From the NCBI GenBank assembly GCA_019931105.1, contig JAIOUW010000002.1, positions 744,001 to 808,000 on the forward strand: a stretch of 64,000 bases of DNA. The letters are read 5' to 3'. Below, in pieces: positions 9,648 to 18,051 of this stretch. The stretch is from Flavobacteriaceae bacterium NBU2977. GTDB taxonomy: Bacteria > Bacteroidota > Bacteroidia > Flavobacteriales > Flavobacteriaceae. Below the pieces are notes generated by a model. The model was not told where the DNA came from, ran no database searches, and saw nothing but the letters and a program-made list of their open reading frames with translations. A program made the position numbers and the translations under genes. The first letter of the stretch is position 1. Each line of letters begins with the position of its first letter.

Positions 9648-10095
9648 ATGGTAGAACTAGATTTACTAGTTAAAAAGTTTCAGTCAAAAAATATTGCCGC
9701 CTTAGAACGGCTACATACAATGTATGCAGAAAATATCTGTGGGGTGATCAATACTATCGTGCGTAATGATGCGCTTGCCCAAGAAATCCGTCAAGATGTA
9801 TTCATTAAAATTTGGAACAATGCCGAAACCTATAGCCCCTCCAAAGGTCGATTTTTTTACGTGGATTTTGAACATCGCTCGTAGCGCCGCAATCGACGAA
9901 GTGCGCTCAAAATCCTATAAGAACAACAAACAAAACTTATCGGCGGATTACTTCGTAGGTGTAGTTGAACATGGTCGTTCGGCCGAAAGCAATGTTGATG
10001 CCATCGGCCTTAAAAAGTTGGTCAAAACCCTTAAAGAACTGCATTCAGTGACGCCTATAAATCTTTTGTTCGTCGATGGAACTTCAAGGCTTTGA
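9648..10095 (+). pseudogene. ECF-type RNA polymerase sigma factor, frameshifted and truncated
   Basis: The first 70 codons encode sigma region 2 (LERLHTMYAENI, then EIRQDVFIKIWNN). At 9852-9858 there is a run of seven T; with six, the frame continues as RFFTWILNIARSAAIDEVRS, the expected continuation. After about 10030 the protein stops resembling a sigma factor: region 4, the -35-binding helix-turn-helix, is missing, and the frame closes at 10095 overlapping the convergent VOC gene. No anti-sigma gene follows. This is a decayed gene with at least two lesions, or one sequencing error plus a real truncation. Extracytoplasmic-stress sigma factors next to sodC would make sense, but this copy is unlikely to work. 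Confidence 0.8.
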
Positions 10096-11110
10096 CCAAA
10101 ATCTTTGGAAGTGGTTTGAAAGGATTTCTATTTTTAAGATTGATATATAATCCTAATTTTTTATGTATCGGTACTTTGTGGGTTTCAACGAACTCTATCA
10201 AAGTTCCATCGGGGTCTTCAACATAGGCAAATCGGCCAGCGGCCTCGCCCATATCAAAACTATCGGCACTATCGACCGTAAATTCATAGCCCAAAGACTT
10301 GGCTTCTTGGCGAAGCACGTTCATTCCGTTCACATCAAAACATAAATGTATATATCCAAGGTCGCCCCATAGACGATCTTTATAAATTTTATGGGGTGTT
10401 CGGTCCAAAACTTGTAAAAGTTCGATTTGTGAAGGTCCGTAAAGTTCTCCAAACCCACCGATCTGTCTTGCCGGATGTTTAAGAAGTACCCTTCGAAATT
10501 GATTTCCTCCGCCAGGTAGTCTTTCAAAATCGGCGAACACGCCTGTTTGGTCGCTTATCAGAGTTTCATAACCCAAGAACCCTTGATAAAACCTTAATGC
10601 TTTTCGCATATCGGAAACGCCGATAATTGACCCCGAAACACCGCCCGAGCAAGATTTCGTGGCCGTAAAGCAATAATCATCCTTGACCACTTGAACTAGA
10701 TTGCCCCAAGAATCGGAAAAAAAGAAATGCGACTTCCCGTTTTTCGACAAGTGATTTATGCCTTGTTCTTGAAGCTTGGCATATACTTTATCGATAGAAT
10801 GAGATCGTATCTTAAGAACGTTAATTCCCAAATCACCTAATAACAGGGATGTTTTTGATGGCTCGGAAACTCTACTGCGATATTCCCAGATTTCCAGTCC
10901 CCCGCCCCCGACCATGTTCAAAGCCAATATTGCGTAACGCTCATGAGCTACGCCATCGGTATAACGGGTCATTAAACTGGCCGTTGCCACATCTTCAAAA
11001 ACAAGTATGTCAAAACCTAGGTTTTTTCGATACCAATTGAAGACTTGCTTGGCGTCTTTCACGCCAATACCCACCTGTTGTATGCCATTGATGATTTTTA
11101 CCTTTTTCAA
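10055..11110 (-). CDS. Two-domain VOC (glyoxalase/bleomycin-resistance fold) protein
   Basis: A 351-residue protein with two vicinal-oxygen-chelate modules, about 8-150 (QQVGIGVKDAKQVFNWYRKN) and 155-315 (GVSGSIIGVSDMRKALRFYQ, IHLCFDVNGMN, EDPDGTLIEFVE). The His/Glu metal positions of VOC enzymes appear in the second module. The substrate is unknown. Its start is 2 bases downstream of the glycosyltransferase stop, so the two are one transcription unit. The last dozen codons overlap the sigma-factor remnant on the other strand, which may mean that the tail arose by a deletion. Confidence 0.8.
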   Translation of the reverse strand: MKKVKIINGIQQVGIGVKDAKQVFNWYRKNLGFDILVFEDVATASLMTRYTDGVAHERYAILALNMVGGGGLEIWEYRSRVSEPSKTSLLLGDLGINVLKIRSHSIDKVYAKLQEQGINHLSKNGKSHFFFSDSWGNLVQVVKDDYCFTATKSCSGGVSGSIIGVSDMRKALRFYQGFLGYETLISDQTGVFADFERLPGGGNQFRRVLLKHPARQIGGFGELYGPSQIELLQVLDRTPHKIYKDRLWGDLGYIHLCFDVNGMNVLRQEAKSLGYEFTVDSADSFDMGEAAGRFAYVEDPDGTLIEFVETHKVPIHKKLGLYINLKNRNPFKPLPKILVKALKFHRRTKDL

Positions 11111-11112
11111 AA

Positions 11113-11820
11113 TCAGGACGGATTTTGATAGGGAGTTCGAATCAGTTTGCCGTAAAGCGATTTCAGCTTGTGCGGTGGATATCCAAATTTGAACAAGATT
11201 ACGAGCAAGAGATTAGATAGATTGACCCGAATATACGAATTATGAAGATATTTACGAGCCGAGACGATCAAGTCGTTCTTTATGATCGTATATCTTACCT
11301 TATGCTTTTTCATCCTTTGAAAAAACTCAAAATCCTCCATAACGATTTGATTTTCGTCAAATCGCCCCAAACGTTCAAAAACTGGTTTTTTGATAAAGAG
11401 ACATTGGTCGCCTCCGCCGGTAAAAAATCCATCTCTGGCCGTGAACAGTGCATTTATTTTAAGCAGTAAACTATTACTGTCAAATCGATAAGAAAAAAAG
11501 CCGGCATCATATCCCTTGTTCATAACATTCGCTATATCAGTCAAAAATGTCTCAGGAGGAATGACATCGGCATGCAAAAAAACAAGAATTCCGCCTTTTG
11601 CGGCATTCGCCCCGCTGTTCATTTGAAATGCCCTGCCCTGGCCTTTACATCTCAAAAAATTCGCAAATGAAGGCTTCCTGACATCAATCTGGCCATCATC
11701 GGTTGCTTCTGAAAACGCCACGATTACTTCAGCATTTTTAATGTTCGATTTTTCCAAATACCCCAAGAGCCTTTCTAAATTTTTCTTTTCGTTATGTGCT
11801 GGAATAATTATGGAAACCAT
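11113..11820 (-). CDS. Family 2 glycosyltransferase of the TIGR04283 type
   Basis: Start chosen at 11820 because MVSIIIPAHNEKKN is the canonical GT2 beginning; the upstream in-frame extension has no homologous look. The segment GRAFQMNSGANAAKGG followed by FLHADVIPP (the DxD-like motif is HAD) and GGGDQCLFIKK are hallmarks of the TIGR04283 group. That group is named for frequent neighbours of radical SAM/selenodomain and arsenosugar genes. A hydrophobic C-terminal helix suggests membrane association. It is transcribed with the VOC gene and divergently from the DUF547 gene. Donor and acceptor are unknown, and no arsenic gene is seen in this window. Confidence 0.82.
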   Translation of the reverse strand: MVSIIIPAHNEKKNLERLLGYLEKSNIKNAEVIVAFSEATDDGQIDVRKPSFANFLRCKGQGRAFQMNSGANAAKGGILVFLHADVIPPETFLTDIANVMNKGYDAGFFSYRFDSNSLLLKINALFTARDGFFTGGGDQCLFIKKPVFERLGRFDENQIVMEDFEFFQRMKKHKVRYTIIKNDLIVSARKYLHNSYIRVNLSNLLLVILFKFGYPPHKLKSLYGKLIRTPYQNPS

Positions 11821-11985
11821 TGTACAAAAGTAAGCCTGTCTTTCTTGAAAATTACTTGGAACGTATTTTTTGACCAACAATGCGCCCCTTATATACGTAA
11901 ATTTACAGGAAAGGTTTGGTTCTTTTGACGACCAAACCTTTGGACACCATTTTTCGTATGTAGTGAAAAGCTAAATAGAAGTCGC

Positions 11986-12771
11986 ATGCAAACCATAGGT
12001 CTGAAACTTAACCGCCTAATCTGTGTTTTTCTGCTGATAACATTGAATTCAAATGCTCAGAGTACCAGCAAAGAACTTGATTTAAATGAACTTTCAGAGG
12101 CGTTTCTCGTGAATATCAAAAATGGTGCAAGCACCAATGAAATCAGGGAGAAAATTTATGGCCTCTCGCTCGAGGATATTGTAAATGGACTCTCTACCGA
12201 CGACAAGAAATTAGCGTTCTGGGTGAATGTCTACAACGCCTATATTCAGGTCATACTTTCTGAGAACCCGAAGCTTTATGATGATAAAAGAAGCTTTTTT
12301 AAAAAAGAACAGCTTCCTATTGCGGGCAGAATGATTTCCTTTGAAAAAATCGAACATGGCATCATTCGAAAATCGCAATGGCCTTTGGGGCTCGGTTTCG
12401 TTCGAAAATGGTTTCCCGATAGATTTGAAAGAAAACTGCGCGTAGACAAACGCGATCATCGCGTTCATTTCGCCCTGAACTGTGGCGCCAAAGACTGTCC
12501 GCCGGTCGCCATCTACGAAGCTCCTAGGCTAGATGACCAGTTTGATAGAGGCACTGAGCTTTATCTTAAAAGAACATCAAAATATAATGCTGAAAACAAC
12601 GAGGTTGCCGTCACCTCATTATTCAATTGGTTTAGAGGTGATTTTGGTTGCAAAAAGGGCATAAAGAAAATTTTAAAGCGACAAGAAATCATACCTACCA
12701 CAAAAAGAATCGATATCACCTACCAAAACTACGATTGGACCTTGGATCTCGACAATTGGATCGAGCTTTGA
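11986..12771 (+). CDS. DUF547 domain protein, exported
   Basis: A 261-residue protein with signal peptide (LITLNSNAQ). The DUF547 core is clear: KLAFWVNVYNAYIQVIL, then HFALNCGAKDCPPVAIY with the conserved Cys/Asp-Cys, and SLFNWFRGDFG near the end. The fold is distantly related to papain/transglutaminase-like proteins, but the activity is unknown. It is divergent from the TIGR04283 glycosyltransferase, a pairing seen repeatedly in related genomes, which suggests a shared pathway. Confidence 0.85.
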   Translation: MQTIGLKLNRLICVFLLITLNSNAQSTSKELDLNELSEAFLVNIKNGASTNEIREKIYGLSLEDIVNGLSTDDKKLAFWVNVYNAYIQVILSENPKLYDDKRSFFKKEQLPIAGRMISFEKIEHGIIRKSQWPLGLGFVRKWFPDRFERKLRVDKRDHRVHFALNCGAKDCPPVAIYEAPRLDDQFDRGTELYLKRTSKYNAENNEVAVTSLFNWFRGDFGCKKGIKKILKRQEIIPTTKRIDITYQNYDWTLDLDNWIEL

Positions 12772-13103
12772 TCATGGCAACCAAAAGAATGAGAGGGCAA
12801 TGGTCTAACTTGAAATAAATAGGTCGTCGTTTGAATGTTATATGGGCGGGCATTTACATTACTTCATGTTTCTTCACTACGACTTGCTTGCTACCAGAAT
12901 TCGGTATACTAAAATGGGCATTAAACCATAATTACCCGCCTAAAAGTCAAAAATCTCAGCACGATAGTCACTCAGGCCAAAAGTACTTTTATCTTCAAAA
13001 AGCGATAGAAAAAATGATTTTACAATACATGGCCCGATCCTATTTTGAGCACATAGTTTATCTCATATTTTAAGTTAAATTTGCAGTTCTAAACGACCTA
13101 CCC
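12772..13103. other. Non-coding stretch before the LETM1-related gene
   Basis: About 330 bases without a supportable gene. An 80-codon open frame (12831-13073) has no domain, signal or ribosome-binding site that I can recognise and I treat it as chance. Its right end holds the -7 promoter element for the next gene. Confidence 0.5.
13076..13083 (+). promoter_or_regulatory. Bacteroidota-type -7 element TAAATTTG
   Basis: Exact match to the TAnnTTTG consensus, 20 bases before the ATG of the LETM1-related gene. I see no TTG at the usual distance upstream. Confidence 0.5.
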
Positions 13104-14300
13104 ATGAACCCCTCAGGAGCCGGTTGGATCGATAAGTTCGGTTCGATCATAAAGGAGCAACAGGACACTTATCTTGATTTTCGGGACCTATACAATAGCA
13201 TGCGGAAAACGGGATTCGTTTATGGAATCAATACCAAGATTCCTGATTTCATATCACCGGAACACAGGCTGTCTGAAGACGAAAAAGCGAAAATCAACCT
13301 TCTTACATCGTTGTACTTCACTTTTAAGGGGAATACCGGCGACAATGATTTTCAGCATTTTCTAGAAAAAGTGCTGCAGTTCTATAAAGATCTTGAAGTC
13401 AACCATGTATCATTTCTGGGCAAACTCTTCACCGGCAATAAGAAATCTGTCCAGCTCGAAAAGCTTATCGATTCCAGGGTTTATTTGGATGACAATGTCA
13501 TCAGCAAGACATTCAACAGTATCATCACCAATTCGCTGCTCTTTATAGATGTTTTACTGTTCATACGTTATTTGAAAAATCAAAACGGTATACGTGATCA
13601 TGCCTACACGCTAGAGTACCTGGCCATTAATATTACCTATCATGCCCTAAATTCGAAGGAAAAGAATAAAAACGATGAAAGATTGGCGCAACTGTTCGCC
13701 TCTTCATTGACTTTTATTGATAGCAGCGCTGAAAACTTCGATGGCTCATATCGAGAAAAGCTATTCGACAATTCCACCTCTGATTCAGAGAATAGGTATT
13801 TTTTGGATGTAGCTTGCTTAACCGTGTGGGAAGACCATACATTGGAGTACAAAGAATCAGAATTTATTTTCGGAATCGGAAAGGATCTGGGTTTTGATGA
13901 CGATCAAATTGCCGGGTCATTGGAAGAGGTTACCTGGTTTTTCAATAAAAATTCGGATACAATACCGTTTTTGAAAGACACCAATTTGGCCGTTCAGTTT
14001 TATGATAGCATGTCGAAAATTGTCAATAAACTGATCATTCGAAATAGCAAAAGGCTGCAAAAAGAGCTTGCCGAGAGCAAGGAGTTGGTGGCACTTATTT
14101 CAAAATCGACCGTCAAAGACTTAACACCAGAGGAAAAGAAAAAAGTGCAAAATCAGCTTTTGGATATCTTCAAGAGCATACCTTCGTTGGCAATTTTTAT
14201 GCTCCCTGGCGGGGCCGTTCTGCTTCCTATTTTTATCAAATTGATTCCTAAATTGTTGCCTTCGTCCTTTGATGATAACCGAATCGATAAAGACGAATGA
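13104..14300 (+). CDS. LETM1-related biofilm-associated protein
   Basis: A 398-residue, mostly helical protein. The C-terminus, IPSLAIFMLPGGAVLLPIF followed by KLIPKLLPSSFDDN, closely resembles the ribosome-binding/transmembrane segment of LETM1 proteins, and the length and opening NPSGAGWIDKF fit the flavobacterial family annotated as LETM1-related biofilm-associated. The rest (about 30-330) is soluble helices with no catalytic motif visible. The function is not established by the sequence; ion transport and surface attachment are both only suggestions. Confidence 0.75.
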   Translation: MNPSGAGWIDKFGSIIKEQQDTYLDFRDLYNSMRKTGFVYGINTKIPDFISPEHRLSEDEKAKINLLTSLYFTFKGNTGDNDFQHFLEKVLQFYKDLEVNHVSFLGKLFTGNKKSVQLEKLIDSRVYLDDNVISKTFNSIITNSLLFIDVLLFIRYLKNQNGIRDHAYTLEYLAINITYHALNSKEKNKNDERLAQLFASSLTFIDSSAENFDGSYREKLFDNSTSDSENRYFLDVACLTVWEDHTLEYKESEFIFGIGKDLGFDDDQIAGSLEEVTWFFNKNSDTIPFLKDTNLAVQFYDSMSKIVNKLIIRNSKRLQKELAESKELVALISKSTVKDLTPEEKKKVQNQLLDIFKSIPSLAIFMLPGGAVLLPIFIKLIPKLLPSSFDDNRIDKDE

Positions 14301-14376
14301 TTTTGCCCTATATTATCATTATAAGAAAAATCTATTGCCATACTTTATTTTCTGTTATTCAATTATTTGAATAACG

Positions 14377-15132
14377 TTAGTCCAACCATAACTTGAAATC
14401 TTTTACGCGCTCCCTACTTACGATGATTTCCTGATCTGAAAACCGATTTAATTTGATTTGAAGCCGAGAATTCGTATAGGAAATGATATCCTTCACATGG
14501 TCGATGTTCACATAGAACTTACGGCTCACGCGAAAGAAAATCTTGGGTTCGAGTTCTGATTCTAGATTTTCCAAAGTAGTTTCCAAAAGATAATTTCTAC
14601 CATCGATGGTAGCGGCATAGGTGCCTTTGTTCTCACTGTAAAAACATTCGACCTCTTCCGCATTTATAATCTTTAGGTGCTGCCCTACTCTTGCGGTAAA
14701 TCTTTTTTTGTATTCACGCTCCAATGGATTGACCAATAACTTTTTGATATCCTCAAAATCCAAGGTCAATTTTTGTCCAACTGGTTTTAGACCGGTATAT
14801 TTTTTCATCGCCGCCTCTAGCTCTTCATCGTCGATTGGTTTCAATAAATAATCGATACTGTTCAGTTTGAATGCCTGAAGCGCATATTCATCATAGGCGG
14901 TCGTGAATATTATAGCACTCTTTACCTCGACATTTTCAAAGATTTCAAAAGATAGTCCGTCGGATAGCTGAATATCCAAAAAAATAAGATCGGGATGCGG
15001 ATTGTTCTGAAACCATTCTATGGACTCACGAACCGAGTGCAACATTACGGAAACATCGACATTCAATGCCGCCAATAGCCTTGCCAATCGTCTTGCGGCA
15101 GGTTTTTCGTCTTCAATTATTATTACGTTCAT
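14377..15132 (-). CDS. LytTR-family response regulator
   Basis: A 251-residue regulator starting at the internal ATG (15132), where MNVIIIEDEKPAARRL opens a receiver domain. The phospho-acceptor is D53 (LIFLDIQLSDG), and the switch Thr and Lys are in IIFTTAYDEYAL and YLLKPIDD. A LytTR DNA-binding domain fills about 145-251 (FTARVGQHLKIINAEEVECF to the end). It is the last gene of a minus-strand run that begins with its likely partner, the LytS-type kinase at 16718-18043. Four 2TM-domain genes lie between them. Confidence 0.9.
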   Translation of the reverse strand: MNVIIIEDEKPAARRLARLLAALNVDVSVMLHSVRESIEWFQNNPHPDLIFLDIQLSDGLSFEIFENVEVKSAIIFTTAYDEYALQAFKLNSIDYLLKPIDDEELEAAMKKYTGLKPVGQKLTLDFEDIKKLLVNPLEREYKKRFTARVGQHLKIINAEEVECFYSENKGTYAATIDGRNYLLETTLENLESELEPKIFFRVSRKFYVNIDHVKDIISYTNSRLQIKLNRFSDQEIIVSRERVKDFKLWLD

Positions 15133-15192
15133 TTGGTCAAATAATAGTAATGGTGCCCGTCGTATATCATTCTCACTTTCAGGCATCTTTGA

Positions 15193-15579
15193 TTATTCAT
15201 ATTTTTCAGGGTCTGATTTCTCTTTATCGATATATTTCTGGATCTGTCGCGCTTCCCAATCCTTTAAAAATCGGGGCTTTAGTTCTTTGAGCGGTCTTGC
15301 ACCGAACCTAAAGACATACACGGCATGAACCAACAGGCCGATACCCCATAATGCGGGGGTGGAAACAACATGCCATTGAAACCAATCAAAAAATCCCGTG
15401 TCGTTTACACCCTTATCGGTCAAGAAATCAAATGCCCGATAGTTGGCAAACAACAGCAACAGGTTGATGACGAGATAAACTTTAAGATGTCGATGGAATT
15501 TTTTGATCGCATCTACCCTTTTTTGCGCCCGGACCAATTTCTCGGTATGGTTCTTTTTCGTTTCCATGGCCATAATCAT
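15193..15579 (-). CDS. 2TM-domain protein, fourth of four
   Basis: A 128-residue protein of the 2TM family (PF13239-like): a charged RAQKRVDAIKKFHRHLKVYL lead-in, two membrane helices separated by a short loop, WGIGLLVHAVYVF, then the closing DWEARQIQKYIDKE. Its ATG shares four bases (ATGA) with the upstream stop, so translation is probably coupled. The conserved ER/ARxIQKYI tail faces the cytoplasm if the usual topology holds. No activity is known for the family; its position in a kinase operon suggests a sensory or structural role. Confidence 0.85.
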   Translation of the reverse strand: MIMAMETKKNHTEKLVRAQKRVDAIKKFHRHLKVYLVINLLLLFANYRAFDFLTDKGVNDTGFFDWFQWHVVSTPALWGIGLLVHAVYVFRFGARPLKELKPRFLKDWEARQIQKYIDKEKSDPEKYE

Positions 15580-15974
15580 CTAAATTTTTCGGCCTCTTTT
15601 TTTTCTTGTTCGATGTACTTTTGAATTTGCCGCCTTTCCCATTCTGTTCTAAAAAAAGGAAAGAAACCAAATACTTTCGAGGCATGAAAGCCCAGACCTA
15701 TGCCCCAGAAAAGCCATGACCCAAAGGTGCTAAAGTGCCACAAAGGCCCCATAAAACCTTCTCCGTAGTACGAGTTTCCTACGATCTTGATCATTAATAG
15801 CACTGTATTTATGGTCAAATAAATGGTTAGGTGTATATAAAACCCCTTTAGTTCTTTGACCTTTTTTATTGCCCGAGCCCTTCTTTCGGCTTTCGAAATA
15901 TTCTCGTCATACGAATCGATCTCGGCAACCACCTTTTGTTCATCTTCAAGTTTAGAAACACCTTTATTTTTCAT
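15576..15974 (-). CDS. 2TM-domain protein, third of four
   Basis: A 132-residue protein with a 45-residue acidic and basic N-terminal extension, then the 2TM core (KVKELKGFYIHLTIYLTINT, WLFWGIGLGFHASKVFGF) and the tail EWERRQIQKYIEQEK. It overlaps the next gene by 4 bases. The extension distinguishes it from its neighbours. Confidence 0.85.
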   Translation of the reverse strand: MKNKGVSKLEDEQKVVAEIDSYDENISKAERRARAIKKVKELKGFYIHLTIYLTINTVLLMIKIVGNSYYGEGFMGPLWHFSTFGSWLFWGIGLGFHASKVFGFFPFFRTEWERRQIQKYIEQEKKEAEKFR

Positions 15975-15984
15975 CTAGACCTAT

Positions 15985-16323
15985 TTATCTGAACTTTTCG
16001 ACTTCTTTACTGTCTTGTTCCATATATTTCTTGATCTGCCTTTCTTCCCATTTTTTTCCGAAAATCGGATTCAACGAGAAAACCTTTACCGCATGAAACG
16101 CAAGGCCGACACCCCAAAAAACCCATACGGCAAAGGTTTCAAATTCAAGAAATCCTTCGCCAAAACTCTCACCGGAAAACATGTTTCTACTGATTTTCGA
16201 AATACTGATAAATAGATTTACCGTCAAATAAATGGCCATGTGCCAATAAAAACCCTTTAGTTCCTCCACCTTTTTTCTTGCGCGTCTTAATTTGGCCCTT
16301 TCACTGTTCTCCTCTATCTCCAT
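15985..16323 (-). CDS. 2TM-domain protein, second of four
   Basis: A 112-residue protein with the same plan: RARKKVEELKGFYWHMAIYL, a second helix ending WVFWGVGLAFHAVKVF, and the tail KKWEERQIKKYMEQD. Its start overlaps the end of the previous 2TM gene by 10 bases. It is most similar by eye to the third copy, pointing to local duplication. Confidence 0.85.
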   Translation of the reverse strand: MEIEENSERAKLRRARKKVEELKGFYWHMAIYLTVNLFISISKISRNMFSGESFGEGFLEFETFAVWVFWGVGLAFHAVKVFSLNPIFGKKWEERQIKKYMEQDSKEVEKFR

Positions 16324-16616
16324 CGCTCGGTGTTTTTATCTCCGTTCATAAACTCCTTGATCTTTCTTTCCTCCCAACCTTTTCCGAAAAAAGGATTGTA
16401 GCTAAAGGCCTTTAGCCCTTGAAAGATCAACCCGATTCCCCAGCCGAATGCAGCCCACAGAAACCAAGCATATCTAAACGCATTGATGTAGTAGTTGGCC
16501 GCGGCCAAAAGACCGATTACCAAGACATATGCCAATAAACTGGTGTAGAATTTCTTTATGCCTTCGACCTTTTCCTTGGCCCTAAAATATTTATTCTCCT
16601 TGTCAGAATGTTCCAT
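16314..16616 (-). CDS. 2TM-domain protein, first of four
   Basis: A 100-residue protein: RAKEKVEGIKKFYTSLLAYV, a second helix through WAAFGWGIGLIFQGLKAF, and the tail KGWEERKIKEFMNGD. It is the first small gene after the kinase, about 100 bases downstream of the kinase stop, and overlaps the next copy. Confidence 0.85.
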   Translation of the reverse strand: MEHSDKENKYFRAKEKVEGIKKFYTSLLAYVLVIGLLAAANYYINAFRYAWFLWAAFGWGIGLIFQGLKAFSYNPFFGKGWEERKIKEFMNGDKNTERWR

Positions 16617-16717
16617 TTTGGTGGTTTTTATTTTAAATCAAATTTCCGCCAAAAGAAAGGCGTGAGAAATTCTTTATCACTGAACCGTCAATTTTGGAGG
16701 ACGAACTGTTCTGGAGA

Positions 16718-18043
16718 TCAAAAATTATCATCTTCCATATACTTACGGATTCGGCGCTCTTCCCATTTCTTGCCCCATAGCGGATTATAGCCAAAAGCTT
16801 CCATGCCATGGGCGCCCACTCCGATGCCCCATCCGACAATGGGGAACAATACCCATGGAAAGTCAGTGGTCTGATAGTTCAGATAGGCAAAAAAAGGAAT
16901 CACTATGCAATAGGCCAATAGATTGCCGTAAAACCCCTTTATCTGTTCGACCCGCTCTTTGGCCTTCTTGTATAGCTTTTCGTCGATGTATGCCTTTTGC
17001 GTTTTAAGCGAAGATACCTGCTTGGTCAATATCGGAATACGCACTTTAAAATCGGTAGAGGTCTTATCGATCGATACCATTCTATCGGTCAAAAGCTCGT
17101 ACCGTTGTTGAATGTTCTGAAGCCCGACACCGCTACTCTTCTTGACCACTTGCTTTTCTTGAAGATTGTTACCTACCACCAGCATACCGTCTTTCTCATA
17201 AACCCTTATATGCAATGGCCTATCTGAAGTCACCACGTTGTGCTTGACCGCATTTTCCAAAAGAAGCTGCAGTGAGAGTGGCACAATCTTGGCGTCGGAA
17301 GTATTGCTCTGTTCGGGAATATCAAAAACAATGCTGTCCTCAAACCTCATTTTCAACAATTTAACGTATGTTTTGGCAAATTGCAATTCTTCATCGACCG
17401 ACACCAGATCTTTGTTCTTCTGTTCAAGCACATATCGATAAACCTTTGACAGCGAGGTAGTAAATTTCTGGGCTTGATTCGGGTCTTCTTCTATTAGACT
17501 TGTTAGCACATTTAGGCTGTTGAAAAGAAAATGGGGGTCCAATTGGTTCTTTAGGGCATCGAACTTCGCCGATGCCGTACCAGCGATTATTTTCTGTTCT
17601 TTTACCTTACTCTCTTGTAGAGCTTTGTAAAAATGAAATGAATGAATGAACAATGAAATAATAATCGCGATCACAATGAAAATCAGATACTCTGATCTCT
17701 CCTCATTTTGCCAAAAATAGTCTACAGAATTACCGTAATATCCAACAATAAGAACCATACGGGCCAAGCCATAGGCTAAAACGGTTATAATGATAGACCC
17801 AAGCGACCCTATTATTAAGCGTTTATTAGGATGCGACTCCCACGAGAATTTTTTTGAAATGAACTCCTCATAGTAAAAGTTGATTATTGTCAAAAATAGG
17901 GCTATGACAAAAACAATTATGGCGTATTCCAGCTGTTCTCCCCAATCGATGTCTTTCTCCCAATTAATGAGTCTATCGGCAATTATAATTGCCAATGCAA
18001 TCAAGGTCGCATATTTGAATATTTTTCGTACCCTCCTTATCAT
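16718..18043 (-). CDS. LytS/YehU-type sensor histidine kinase fused to a 2TM domain
   Basis: A 441-residue kinase. Four hydrophobic segments occupy about 1-135. A coiled segment then leads into the His_kinase domain with the phosphorylatable His in QLDPHFLFNSLNVL, the N box LLLENAVKHN and the G box SSGVGLQNIQQRY. After about residue 345 the chain continues into a complete 2TM domain (KAKERVEQIKGFYGNLLAYC to RRIRKYMEDDNF), the same module encoded four more times downstream. The kinase therefore carries a C-terminal membrane anchor as well. It lies 9 bases after a TPR gene and should phosphorylate the LytTR regulator at the end of the operon. Confidence 0.9.
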   Translation of the reverse strand: MIRRVRKIFKYATLIALAIIIADRLINWEKDIDWGEQLEYAIIVFVIALFLTIINFYYEEFISKKFSWESHPNKRLIIGSLGSIIITVLAYGLARMVLIVGYYGNSVDYFWQNEERSEYLIFIVIAIIISLFIHSFHFYKALQESKVKEQKIIAGTASAKFDALKNQLDPHFLFNSLNVLTSLIEEDPNQAQKFTTSLSKVYRYVLEQKNKDLVSVDEELQFAKTYVKLLKMRFEDSIVFDIPEQSNTSDAKIVPLSLQLLLENAVKHNVVTSDRPLHIRVYEKDGMLVVGNNLQEKQVVKKSSGVGLQNIQQRYELLTDRMVSIDKTSTDFKVRIPILTKQVSSLKTQKAYIDEKLYKKAKERVEQIKGFYGNLLAYCIVIPFFAYLNYQTTDFPWVLFPIVGWGIGVGAHGMEAFGYNPLWGKKWEERRIRKYMEDDNF

Positions 18044-18051
18044 TGATTGAC

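Noticed and set aside
12831-13073. 80-codon open frame between DUF547 and LETM1-related genes
   Set aside because: No domain, signal peptide or ribosome-binding site, and the composition is like the surrounding non-coding DNA.
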